Shown: in pieces, positions 35,424 through 43,232 of the stretch
Layout: each line of letters starts with the position of its first letter
Numbering within the stretch: position 1 is the first letter of the stretch
NCBI GenBank assembly: GCA_965658765.1
Contig: CBFHTO010000003.1
Span: 23,914 to 87,913 of the forward strand
DNA from: Glaciecola sp965658765
GTDB taxonomy: Bacteria > Pseudomonadota > Gammaproteobacteria > Enterobacterales > Alteromonadaceae
Direction of reading: 5' to 3'
Length of the DNA stretch: 64,000 bases
Program-made: the position numbers and the translations under genes
The notes under the pieces: model-generated
Told to the model about the DNA's origin: nothing
Database searches by the model: none
What the model saw: only the letters and a program-made list of their open reading frames with translations

Positions 35424-35536
35424 AACTTGCTCACGTTAGGAGTTGGAGCAAAACTTTTCCGTCGACTGGCAGGATTGTAGAACTAGAGTACTGGCCTCTC
35501 AACCGAACTTCTACACTCTCAGTCTTGTTAGTCGAC
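35390..35536 (-). ncRNA. Candidate structured RNA ending in a terminator, downstream of flagellin 2
   Basis: On the minus strand: outer stem AGTCGAC/GTCGACT (35530-35536 with 35461-35467), inner stem TGTAGAA/TTCTACA (35476-35482 with 35509-35515), then a strong terminator GGCTGAACCG/CGGTTCAGCC (35399-35423) and six T (35398-35393). It starts about 260 bases after the flagellin 2 stop. It is either a long 3' UTR product or an independent small RNA; an AT-rich stretch upstream could hold a promoter. No coding capacity is apparent. Confidence 0.5.
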
Positions 35537-35797
35537 CTTTTATATTTCATATATATTAAATATATCAGAAACTTACATAATTTAAATGTAAACACCGTCC
35601 TTGGTATTTAAGGGCCTCTCAAGCCTTTATTCTCTCTTATCTTTCTTAATTGTCTATCTCGCTAATCTATTGCTTTTATTTTCAGTAAATATCTGAGCTT
35701 AATAATAAAATGCTCATTTTAGTCTGACTCATGCAACTGCCCCTTTAATTAAGCTATCTTGTTATTTGTCTTTTTGCGACAGACTTATGAGTAATTA

Positions 35798-36628
35798 CTA
35801 GCCCTGCAGTAAGCTTAACGCAGCCTGAGGACGCTGATTCGCCTGACTTAAAACAGTAGTACTGGCTTGTTGAATAATCTGCAAGCGGGTAAGATTTGCC
35901 GTCTCGGCGGCAAAGTCGGTATCTCTTATCCGGCTGCGTGCAGCGGATACATTTTCAGAAATATTCGTTAAATTTCTAATCGTAGACTGAAAACGGTTTT
36001 GTATCGCACCGATGTCTGCTCGTTTGTCATCTACAGTTTGTATTGCAGCGTCTATTTGATCCAGTGCAGCCGATGCAGCACCTGGGGTCGATACAGATAG
36101 GACAACACCAGGAAACAAGCCTGATGTGCCAAAGCCCGCCGTTCTAGAAACATTGATTCCGATCGTCTGTCCAGAATTTGCACCAACTAAGAACTTGGCT
36201 GAATAACTGCCAGTTAACACGTCAACGCCGGCAAATTGTGTTGTTTCGGCAATTCTAGATATTTCTAACTTTAATGCTGAAACTTCTTTTTGTAGCGCAT
36301 CTCTATCTGCTTGAGAATTAATGCCGTTTTGAGATTGCACCGCAAGTACTCGTATACGTTGCAATGCAGATGTAGTTTCTTGCAGCGCACCTTCGACGGT
36401 TTGTGCTAGTGAAATCCCGTCGTTCGCATTACGTACAGCCTGGTCCAAGCCCATGATTTGTGAGGTCATACGGTCTGATATTTGAAGCCCTGCAGCATCG
36501 TCTTTTGCACTATTGATTCGCAATCCTGAAGACAAACGTTCGAATGCTGTACTTAAATTTGTGGTTGTGTCGTTCAAGTAACGCCTTGTACTTAATGACG
36601 ATATATTAGTGTTTACAAATAATGACAT
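35798..36628 (-). CDS. fliC: Flagellin 2 (FliC family)
   Basis: 276 residues with the same architecture as the other two: N-terminal MSLFVNTNISSLSTRRYLND and C-terminal RIRDTDFAAETANLTRLQII then ANQRPQAALSLLQG. The N-terminal half is the most diverged of the three (STRRYLND where the others have NAQRQLF). Filament subunit, exported with FliS, probably glycosylated by Maf. Its ATG is preceded by TTAGGAGA and about 550 bases of structured leader. Confidence 0.95.
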   Translation of the reverse strand: MSLFVNTNISSLSTRRYLNDTTTNLSTAFERLSSGLRINSAKDDAAGLQISDRMTSQIMGLDQAVRNANDGISLAQTVEGALQETTSALQRIRVLAVQSQNGINSQADRDALQKEVSALKLEISRIAETTQFAGVDVLTGSYSAKFLVGANSGQTIGINVSRTAGFGTSGLFPGVVLSVSTPGAASAALDQIDAAIQTVDDKRADIGAIQNRFQSTIRNLTNISENVSAARSRIRDTDFAAETANLTRLQIIQQASTTVLSQANQRPQAALSLLQG

Positions 36629-36783
36629 GATAATCTCCTAACGATTTTGATAAAGTCGATTTGTTATTATTATTCCGACCGTTTTGTAATTTAATGTTGG
36701 TGCTCGTTCAATATGACTTCGCACACTAATGTCATCTTTCGAGAAGCAGCTGTGCATTCTGGCATACTTAATGCTTTCAAATA

Positions 36784-36932
36784 GTTAATCATGGACTGAT
36801 TAACCGTATTTATTCTTCACTAGAATAAATGCAAGCATGTAAGCTGGTTCAGAGCATAGCTCTTTTGCTGACGACAGGTATGATGTTCCAGACCTCATAC
36901 CTCTCACTACCTCCTGGCGTCATTCCTGTCAG
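36784..36932 (-). promoter_or_regulatory. Structured leader element of flagellin 2
   Basis: At least four perfect hairpins follow each other: GTTAATCA/TGATTAAC (36784-36804), ATTTATTCT/AGAATAAAT (36808-36830), AGAGC/GCTCT (36851-36863), and AGGTATGA/TCATACCT (36876-36902) inside an outer CTGAC..AGG/CCTGTCAG pairing (36868-36878 with 36925-36932). It carries the block GGAATGACGCCAGGAGGTAG (minus strand, 36907-36926) shared with the element after flagellin 3. It could be a cis-acting leader or a small RNA. Confidence 0.5.
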
Positions 36933-37190
36933 TCGGCAGTTCAGCTAGTCTTAACGACTTCTGACATTTAACTTATCTTCATAGTCACCATCTTTCTGTG
37001 GTTTCAAGACTAATCAAATTGTTATTTATATTGGAGTAGATCGTTGCACTAATATGCATGATATGACTCTCAACTTTTCCTAACGTGCTTTACCTTTCTT
37101 TGAAGGTTATATGCGTTTCTTATTATTTTTGAACGCTTATCAGCAGGCATATTTTTAAGTTATTATTAAGTATTGCCTTGCTTAAACTAG

Positions 37191-37218
37191 TTATCGTACG
37201 CAAGCCGAAAAAGCTTTA
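37191..37218 (-). promoter_or_regulatory. Candidate sigma-28 promoter of flagellin 2
   Basis: Minus-strand TAAAGCTT, 12 bases, TACGATAA: seven of eight and six of eight matches to TAAAGTTT and GCCGATAA, with TAAA-N16 spacing (one more than ideal). Start near 37184, giving a leader of about 555 bases. Confidence 0.6.
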
Positions 37219-37239
37219 GAAAAAAGATGAGTTTTTTGA

Positions 37240-37275
37240 AAATAAATAGATAGGTGGCCAGGCAAAGCCTGGCCA
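37240..37275 (-). terminator. Terminator downstream of flagellin 3
   Basis: TGGCCAGGC/GCCTGGCCA (37255-37263 with 37267-37275), a 9-bp GC-rich stem with a 3-base loop, followed on the minus strand by CCTATCTATTTATTTTC. It is T-rich but interrupted. Confidence 0.75.
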
Positions 37276-37357
37276 ATCGCTCTGGTAGAGAGTGAGCGGA
37301 CTCTTATTCTGTTTGGCAAAATCGCAGTACTACCTCCTGGCATCATTCCCCAAACAG
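37276..37357 (-). ncRNA. Structured 3' element of flagellin 3
   Basis: Just 24 bases after the flagellin 3 stop: stem CCAAACAG/CTGTTTGG (37350-37357 with 37309-37316) enclosing GGAATGATGCCAGGAGGTAG (minus strand), then hairpin CGCTC/GAGCG (37278-37298), then the terminator. With the terminator it makes a compact RNA of about 110 bases, reminiscent of small RNAs cut from flagellar mRNA 3' ends. Confidence 0.5.
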
Positions 37358-37380
37358 TAGGGTCTGACTCTTAACTAATA

Positions 37381-38214
37381 TTAGCCAAGAAGCTGTAATG
37401 CAGACTGAGGACGCTGATTCGCCTGCGATAGTACGGTAGTACTCGCCTGCTGAATAATCTGATTACGAGTCAAGTTTGCTGTCTCTTTCGCAAAATCTGT
37501 ATCAAGAATTTGTGAACGAGCAGAAGACATGTTTTCAGATATATTCGATAAGTTACGAATAGTAGACTGGAAACGGTTTGTTAGTGCACCTAAGTCTGCT
37601 CTCGCACCACCTATCGCAGAAATAGCAGTATCTAAGGTTACCAAGGCTGCAGATGCACCACCAGCAGAAGATACACTAAGTGTAGCTAAGCCAAGGCCTG
37701 TTGCTGAAAATCCAGCAAGACCATCAGGTGAACTTAGATTAACAGAAATTGTTTGCCCGCTGTTTGCTCCAACAAGGAACACCGCAGAGAAACCGCCCGT
37801 TAGTATGTCTGTTTTATTGAATTGGGTATCAGTCGAAATTCTTGAAATTTCAGTTTTTAGTGCAGACACTTCTTTTTGAAGCGCATCACGGTCGGCTTGA
37901 GAATTAATGCCGTTTTGTGATTGCACAGCTAGTTGACGAATACGTTGTAACGCACTAGTTGTCTCGCCTAACGCGCCTTCGGCGGTCTGGCTTAATGAAA
38001 TAGCATCGTTCGCATTGTTAACAGCCTGATTTAAACCATTTATTTGCGTTGTCATACGGTCGGTGATTTGAAGACCAGCCGCATCGTCAGAAGCTCGATT
38101 TATTCTGAAGCCAGAAGATAAACGCTCAAAAGACGTATTTAAAGAATTACTTGAATTGAATAGCTGACGCTGGGCATTTAAGGCCGACACGTTGGTATTT
38201 ACGAACATAGACAT
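37381..38214 (-). CDS. fliC: Flagellin 3 (FliC family)
   Basis: 277 residues, MSMFVNTNVSALNAQRQLFNSSNSLNTSFERLSSGFRIN at the N-terminus and RNQIIQQASTTVLSQANQRPQSALQLLG at the C-terminus. It is closest to flagellin 1 in the N-terminal half and to flagellin 2 in the C-terminal half. It has the best promoter of the three (sigma-28, 38342-38368), so it may be the major filament protein. It ends in a structured 3' element and terminator. Confidence 0.95.
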   Translation of the reverse strand: MSMFVNTNVSALNAQRQLFNSSNSLNTSFERLSSGFRINRASDDAAGLQITDRMTTQINGLNQAVNNANDAISLSQTAEGALGETTSALQRIRQLAVQSQNGINSQADRDALQKEVSALKTEISRISTDTQFNKTDILTGGFSAVFLVGANSGQTISVNLSSPDGLAGFSATGLGLATLSVSSAGGASAALVTLDTAISAIGGARADLGALTNRFQSTIRNLSNISENMSSARSQILDTDFAKETANLTRNQIIQQASTTVLSQANQRPQSALQLLG

Positions 38215-38743
38215 AAGTCTCTCCTACACTCTCAGTCCAGCGCTTGCTGGCAAGCCGGACTTTACTCCGGTGATTTAGTTTCATATGTAGAACATAGCTT
38301 TTGTGTGAATAAAAGCATATGTACTGGCTCTCTCGTAAATGTTATCGACAATGGGCAAATTCCCTTTAATATAATTTCAAAAAAAAACGGAAAAACTAGG
38401 TCAGAGCGGCAACTTTTTGCCGCCCTATTAAATTTATACAGACCGCTATCGCTTGTTTTGTATGCTTTTATCTATTTTATTCTAGTAATTTATTTTCTTG
38501 TGAAATAATTTAAACTTTCTTAGGTAGATTACCGTTTTCTGCATATATTAATGAAGTTTTTAAGCTCAATATGACTTTCACGAGCAAAAAAACAAGCCAA
38601 GAATCGACAGCTCGTCTCGAGTCGATTTCATATCAAAGTGGATCTTTTATGTGTAGGTAGTGATTCAATATTTACGCTAAAAACGACTAAAGTGATAGGC
38701 GTGTATGAGGGTACTTTTATGGTATCAATGCTCTAAAACGATA
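38215..38743. other. Spacer between flagellin 3 and the flgL terminator
   Basis: About 530 bases. It contains the flagellin 3 leader with two small hairpins (CCAGC/GCTGG near 38236-38250 and CCGGA/TCCGG near 38256-38271), the sigma-28 promoter, and then AT-rich sequence in which I see nothing. Confidence 0.6.
38342..38368 (-). promoter_or_regulatory. Sigma-28 promoter of flagellin 3
   Basis: Minus-strand TAAA (38368-38365), 15 bases, GTCGATAA (38349-38342): seven of eight matches to GCCGATAA with exact TAAA-N15 spacing. Start near 38335, leader of about 120 bases. Confidence 0.85.
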
Positions 38744-38767
38744 AAGCCCGATTAAAAAATCGAGCTT
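38744..38767 (-). terminator. Terminator after flgL
   Basis: AAGCCCGAT (38744-38752) pairs with ATCGAGCTT (38759-38767); on the minus strand one pair is G-U. TATCGTTTTAG follows. It lies 45 bases past flgL, at the expected end of the flgF-flgL operon. Confidence 0.6.
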
Positions 38768-38811
38768 AAAAATAGAGCGATGAATTATCATCCAGCGGGA
38801 CTAGATGTAAT

Positions 38812-40032
38812 CTAGATATAATTAAATAACGACAGATTTGCAATCCGCGGAAACGACGCAAAAGCAGCTTCAAGTGCCGTTTCTTGTTTAGAGAATTCAG
38901 AAGATGCCTTCGCATAATCTACATCTTGAATCGAAGAAATAGCGGCCTTGTTAGCAATTTCAGAATCTAGCTGTGCGCCCTTAATTGACTGTGCTATGTT
39001 TAACCGTGCTCCAATCGAGGAGTTTTCACGGCCAATTCTCTGAAGTCCTTTGTCTATTCCAACAAGCGTATCGTCAAGCATTGAGGAATACTGCTGATCA
39101 TTGAGGCTCGAGTCATTCAGCGCCAGAAACAAATTGTTGAGTGTTTCTGCGATATTGCGCTTTTCAGGACGGTTTAAGCTTATATCAAAACTATCGCCTG
39201 GTACTGCATTTAATTCGAATGCAACGCCTTTGTAGCTCAGTGTTTGACCACTAGTAAATGGTATTGTCTCAGTTGTCCCCGTTCCCAAATTGCTAACCTC
39301 AATCTCAGTAGGCGACGTAATTCTGAAGCGGTATTCATTGTTCGCCGAATTACCTGGATCAAAGTTGCTCCTATGAAATGCATCAAAGCTTCCTTGATCT
39401 TTGATTTTAAAATCAGTGATGTTAGTGCCTGACTGGTTATCTATAGTAAAATTAAGACGAGCTTGAACGGTTTCAAAAAGAGATTTACCAGAGGTTGTCG
39501 TTTGAATATTGACACTGTCTGAAAGTTGCACTACGTTTGTGCCGTCATCGCCGACGAAATTTACCACGTTGCTACTTGCGCTAGGATTAAATTCAAATGC
39601 CTGAGTTGCTGATTGGTAGCCCGCAAAAATATACTCGCCACTCGCATTTTGAGTGTTCATCAGGTCAACCACTTGATTTCTGATTTGCTCTATCTCTGCA
39701 CCAATTGCGCTTTTGTCTGCCTCTCCCAAAATGCCACTACCCGACTGCACTGTTAAGGTTCTTGCTCTATTTAGCACGTCGGTGATGCTGCGAAGCGTTG
39801 TCTCTTGGAGCTCTAATTGGCTAGTCGCAAGATCATTGTTGCGTTGATACTGAGTTATTTTATCGAGCTCTTCGGTCAAGCGTATCACTTGGGCAGAACC
39901 GACAGGATCATCGGAGGGTCTTAGCAAGCGTTTTCCGCTTGCCAATTGAGTTTGAATGTCAGACAAGTTACCTTGGCTATTATTGATTGCCCGTAAATTT
40001 TGATCGTAAATTAAATTTGTCGTAATTCTCAT
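38812..40032 (-). CDS. flgL: Hook-filament junction protein FlgL (HAP3)
   Basis: 406 residues, flagellin-like N-terminus MRITTNLIYDQNLRAINNSQGNLSDIQTQLASGKRLLRPSDDPVGSAQ and C-terminal helices ALEAAFASFPRIANLSLFNYI. FlgL adapts the hook to the filament with FlgK. It lies 49 bases after flgK and is the last gene of its operon. Confidence 0.96.
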   Translation of the reverse strand: MRITTNLIYDQNLRAINNSQGNLSDIQTQLASGKRLLRPSDDPVGSAQVIRLTEELDKITQYQRNNDLATSQLELQETTLRSITDVLNRARTLTVQSGSGILGEADKSAIGAEIEQIRNQVVDLMNTQNASGEYIFAGYQSATQAFEFNPSASSNVVNFVGDDGTNVVQLSDSVNIQTTTSGKSLFETVQARLNFTIDNQSGTNITDFKIKDQGSFDAFHRSNFDPGNSANNEYRFRITSPTEIEVSNLGTGTTETIPFTSGQTLSYKGVAFELNAVPGDSFDISLNRPEKRNIAETLNNLFLALNDSSLNDQQYSSMLDDTLVGIDKGLQRIGRENSSIGARLNIAQSIKGAQLDSEIANKAAISSIQDVDYAKASSEFSKQETALEAAFASFPRIANLSLFNYI

Positions 40033-40081
40033 GAACGCTTCAAACCTTGTTATTACTTGTCTTTATAAACTGCAGCATCAT

Positions 40082-42235
40082 TTAACGAGATACTTGCAAT
40101 ATGGTGTCAAACATTTGTTGAGCGGTAGTTAAAATCCTTGCAGCTGCCGCGTATGATTGCTGAAACTGAATTAGGTTTGCCGCTTCCTCATCCAGACTGA
40201 CACCAGCGCTTGACTCAAACCACTGCGTTGACTGGACCTTCATTACTTTTGCCGCTTCTAAATCTATTTTAGCGCCCGCCGCAGCAGAGCCAACTTGACC
40301 GACAATGGATGAGTACGCTTCGTTGAATGTCATTTTACCGTCAAGGCCATGATTACTAGTACTGACAAAGTCTTGCTGCTGCAACAAGCCCATTTCCACC
40401 GCGTTGCGATTATCATTGATACCATTAGTATTGTATTCAAGCTCAAATTCATCCCCTGTAACCGGTTCTCCTTGCAAAGAGAAATCGTAACCAGGGTAAT
40501 CGTTTAATGCGCTAAATTCCGCAGGCCAAACGGGGCTGCCCGTTTGTTTGGCTTTTTCCAATAAGTTATTTAGGTCACTTGCATTCGTTACTGCACTAAT
40601 GACTTGGTCATTTGAGTCTAATACTTGGTAATCTCGGTCTCCCGTAAATACAACCTTTACAGGCGCGCCATAGGTTGGCGAAGGTGAATTTGACGGCCCT
40701 TGTATTCCTTTATTTCCGTCGAATGCCGAAGCATTTGGATCAGTGAAACTCAAATCCACATTACTATTGCTCACAATGGTCGAAGTCAATGTAGCGTCAC
40801 CTAAGTTGTTGGTAGACATTGACACTCTAAGTGGTTTTGCGAAAGCTAAGTCCTCTGCTCTTGTTGTCGCCATTGTTAGATTCTCAGCGCCGCGTCGCGC
40901 AGGCTGTAACAAAAAAGCATCGCCGACTTGATAGTTTGCACCATCGTCAAAGCTCAATTCAATGCCACCAATAGTTGCATGATAAGAACCATCACCTGCA
41001 GTAACGGTTAGCACATCAGTAATGGGATTATTTTGTTGGTCTAACCTAGGTTGCCCATATGTGTCGATCGCTGCAACTTCAACATCGAAAGTTGCTGGTG
41101 CGCCAGAAGGAGCAGTTAATACAGTAATATTGTAATCGTTTGCAGTAACTTTTTGACCTTCTCCGGCAATGACTCTGCCAGCTACGCTTAAACTCAAATC
41201 ACTGTTAGTCGGATAATTAATGCCATTAACGCTGGGAATGTTAAACAAGTTTCCGCCAAGTTGAAGATCTAGGTCCATGCCTTGCCTATTTTGCACATTT
41301 ACAGAATCGGCCAGTGCTATGGCCATTTTACCTAAGTTACGCTGCGTCGGTTCTAGCACACCTTCGCGATAATTATATAATCCGCCTAGCGCGCCCCCTA
41401 GCTTCTCTTCTTGCACAGTAATCGTCGTATTTTGTTTTGGTGGCGCATGATTGGTCGACAGTTTTAAATCACGACTGGTATAGTCAGGATCGCCTCCAAT
41501 GGCAAAAACATTAAAGGTACCATCGGCTAATACTAAAGATTCACCACTTGTAAGATTAACCATAAGTCCATTGGTAGTACTTGAACTGTTTGAGCTTTTT
41601 CTTACTTCAATCGACATTAATTCAGAGAGCTCTAAAATGGCTTGGTATCTTTGATTCAATAGAGCCGAAGGCGTATCAACTACACTATTACCTTGCGCAA
41701 CCTCAATGGCCTCATTTAGCTTGCCTATTTGCTTAATCAGAGAGTTGGCGGCAGATACCGTATCCTCAATTTGAAGCTCTACTTCTTCTTCTTTAATTTT
41801 TAAGTAATCACCTAACTGATTTATACGGTTCAAGGTTCCTTCGGCTTCACCAATCACTGAGTCCCTTGATGCTAAGTTAGTTGGATCGTCAGTTGCGGTT
41901 TGAATCGCATTGAAAAAACGCGTCATTGCGGCGCTTATACTGTTTGCTTCACTCGCCAATACATTATCTAGCCCTTCTACCCTGTCGTAAAAGGCTTGGT
42001 GCTCACCAACAGAACTTGCGTCTCTTCTCAACTGGTTTTGCGCGAAAACATCGAACACCCTGTCGGTAAAACCAAAATCTACTCCTCCGCCTAAGCGGGA
42101 TGTAAATTCAGTACGCTCTCTGACATAGCCTTCAGTATTAACGTTGGCAATATTGTTACTTGTTGTATTTAGTAACTTATTACTCGCGTTAAGGCCAGAC
42201 GTTGCCATCGTAAACAAATCAGCATTTCGAATCAT
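40082..42235 (-). CDS. flgK: Hook-associated protein FlgK (HAP1)
   Basis: 717 residues, longer than the 547 of Salmonella through an enlarged variable centre, as is common in marine polar flagellates. N-terminal rod/hook signature LFTMATSGLNASNKLLNTTSNNIANVNTEGYVRE; C-terminal EAANLIQFQQSYAAAARILTTAQQMFDTILQ. The ATG overlaps the flgJ stop (ATGA). Confidence 0.96.
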   Translation of the reverse strand: MIRNADLFTMATSGLNASNKLLNTTSNNIANVNTEGYVRERTEFTSRLGGGVDFGFTDRVFDVFAQNQLRRDASSVGEHQAFYDRVEGLDNVLASEANSISAAMTRFFNAIQTATDDPTNLASRDSVIGEAEGTLNRINQLGDYLKIKEEEVELQIEDTVSAANSLIKQIGKLNEAIEVAQGNSVVDTPSALLNQRYQAILELSELMSIEVRKSSNSSSTTNGLMVNLTSGESLVLADGTFNVFAIGGDPDYTSRDLKLSTNHAPPKQNTTITVQEEKLGGALGGLYNYREGVLEPTQRNLGKMAIALADSVNVQNRQGMDLDLQLGGNLFNIPSVNGINYPTNSDLSLSVAGRVIAGEGQKVTANDYNITVLTAPSGAPATFDVEVAAIDTYGQPRLDQQNNPITDVLTVTAGDGSYHATIGGIELSFDDGANYQVGDAFLLQPARRGAENLTMATTRAEDLAFAKPLRVSMSTNNLGDATLTSTIVSNSNVDLSFTDPNASAFDGNKGIQGPSNSPSPTYGAPVKVVFTGDRDYQVLDSNDQVISAVTNASDLNNLLEKAKQTGSPVWPAEFSALNDYPGYDFSLQGEPVTGDEFELEYNTNGINDNRNAVEMGLLQQQDFVSTSNHGLDGKMTFNEAYSSIVGQVGSAAAGAKIDLEAAKVMKVQSTQWFESSAGVSLDEEAANLIQFQQSYAAAARILTTAQQMFDTILQVSR

Positions 42236-43176
42236 GGTAGTAATCCATTGAGTAATTCACCGTTGTACACTGACATTACTTTCTCAGCGTATGCAGGGTC
42301 TGTTGCATAACCGGCTTCTTGTAATTTAGAAAAGAAATGTTGAGCCGAGCCAGTATTTTCTAATGCATCTTGGTATCGAGGATTGCCTTGTATAAACTCA
42401 ACGTAATCGTTAAGGGAATCACTAAAGTCTTGATAACTTCTAAAGGAAGCTTTTTGTTTTTCTGGCATGTCATTTACATACTCTAGTGTATCTACTACTG
42501 CTTTTTCACCATTCCAACGATTGTCAGCTTTAATACCAAACAAGTTATGTGAACTTTTACCGTCACCCTGTTGGATAACATGTTTACCCCAACCGGTTTC
42601 TAGAGCCGCTTGTGCTAGCAGTGCTTTCGGATCAATGTTTAACTTTTCAGCAGCTTCTATCGCTTTCGGATAAAGGCTATTAACAAACTCCTGAGGCGAG
42701 GCAAAGGCTTCTGCTTTTTGAATTTTTGTTGTTTGTTCTGTGCCAAGAATTGCGTCTTCAGACCGTTGACGCATCATCATTTGATTGCGATTAATGATCG
42801 ATAAATTTCCATCGGAGCGTACTGCGCTAGCAGGAGTTACACCGTTATTTATGCTCATTTGTTGAACAATTACTTCGGCGAGCCCAATGCTCCCTTTGGT
42901 AGACATATCTGTGGCTAATTGTTGGTCGTGCATGTCACGGTAAAACTTTACTTGCTCGGAATTAAACGGGCTGTCTTTATCTGCCAAGGCATCTTGAGCC
43001 TTTCGCATCGATTTAAGTAGCATCTGTACAAAAATAGCTTCAAATTGCTTAGCCGCCTCTTCTAATGCGCCTTCATCCCCTGTTTTTGCAGCAGATCGCA
43101 GAGTATCTAAGCTGCCAAGATCGTGTACCGATCTAGACATCTCTAATTGACTCTTTGTGTTTGCGCTTAAATCCAT
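42232..43176 (-). CDS. flgJ: Rod-assembly muramidase FlgJ
   Basis: 314 residues. N-terminal rod-binding domain (EAAKQFEAIFVQMLLKSMRKA, 40-60) and C-terminal glucosaminidase/muramidase domain with the predicted catalytic Glu193 (QAALETGWGKHV) and NLFGIKAD. It is the dual-domain form found in Beta- and Gammaproteobacteria that opens the peptidoglycan and caps the rod. It lies 56 bases after flgI. Confidence 0.96.
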   Translation of the reverse strand: MDLSANTKSQLEMSRSVHDLGSLDTLRSAAKTGDEGALEEAAKQFEAIFVQMLLKSMRKAQDALADKDSPFNSEQVKFYRDMHDQQLATDMSTKGSIGLAEVIVQQMSINNGVTPASAVRSDGNLSIINRNQMMMRQRSEDAILGTEQTTKIQKAEAFASPQEFVNSLYPKAIEAAEKLNIDPKALLAQAALETGWGKHVIQQGDGKSSHNLFGIKADNRWNGEKAVVDTLEYVNDMPEKQKASFRSYQDFSDSLNDYVEFIQGNPRYQDALENTGSAQHFFSKLQEAGYATDPAYAEKVMSVYNGELLNGLLP

Positions 43177-43232
43177 CTTAATTTCACCGTGTATTTAGTT
43201 GCTACTGAGCACTTTCGCTTGATTTAACATTG

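Larger units (their letters stand above)
36629..37239. other. Long structured spacer upstream of flagellin 2
   Basis: About 610 bases with no gene. It holds the sigma-28 candidate (37191-37218) near its distal end and a run of hairpins nearer the gene (36784-36932). There is also a second -10-like GCTGATAA (37137-37144) with a poorer -35. Confidence 0.65.

Noticed and set aside
35408..35611. 67-codon plus-strand frame after flagellin 2
   Set aside because: It runs across the terminator and the structured RNA, with no ribosome site and a composition unlike the neighbouring genes.
36840..37360. Known c-di-GMP riboswitch (GEMM type)
   Set aside because: The conserved core of the class I aptamer is not present; only the general idea of a structured leader fits.
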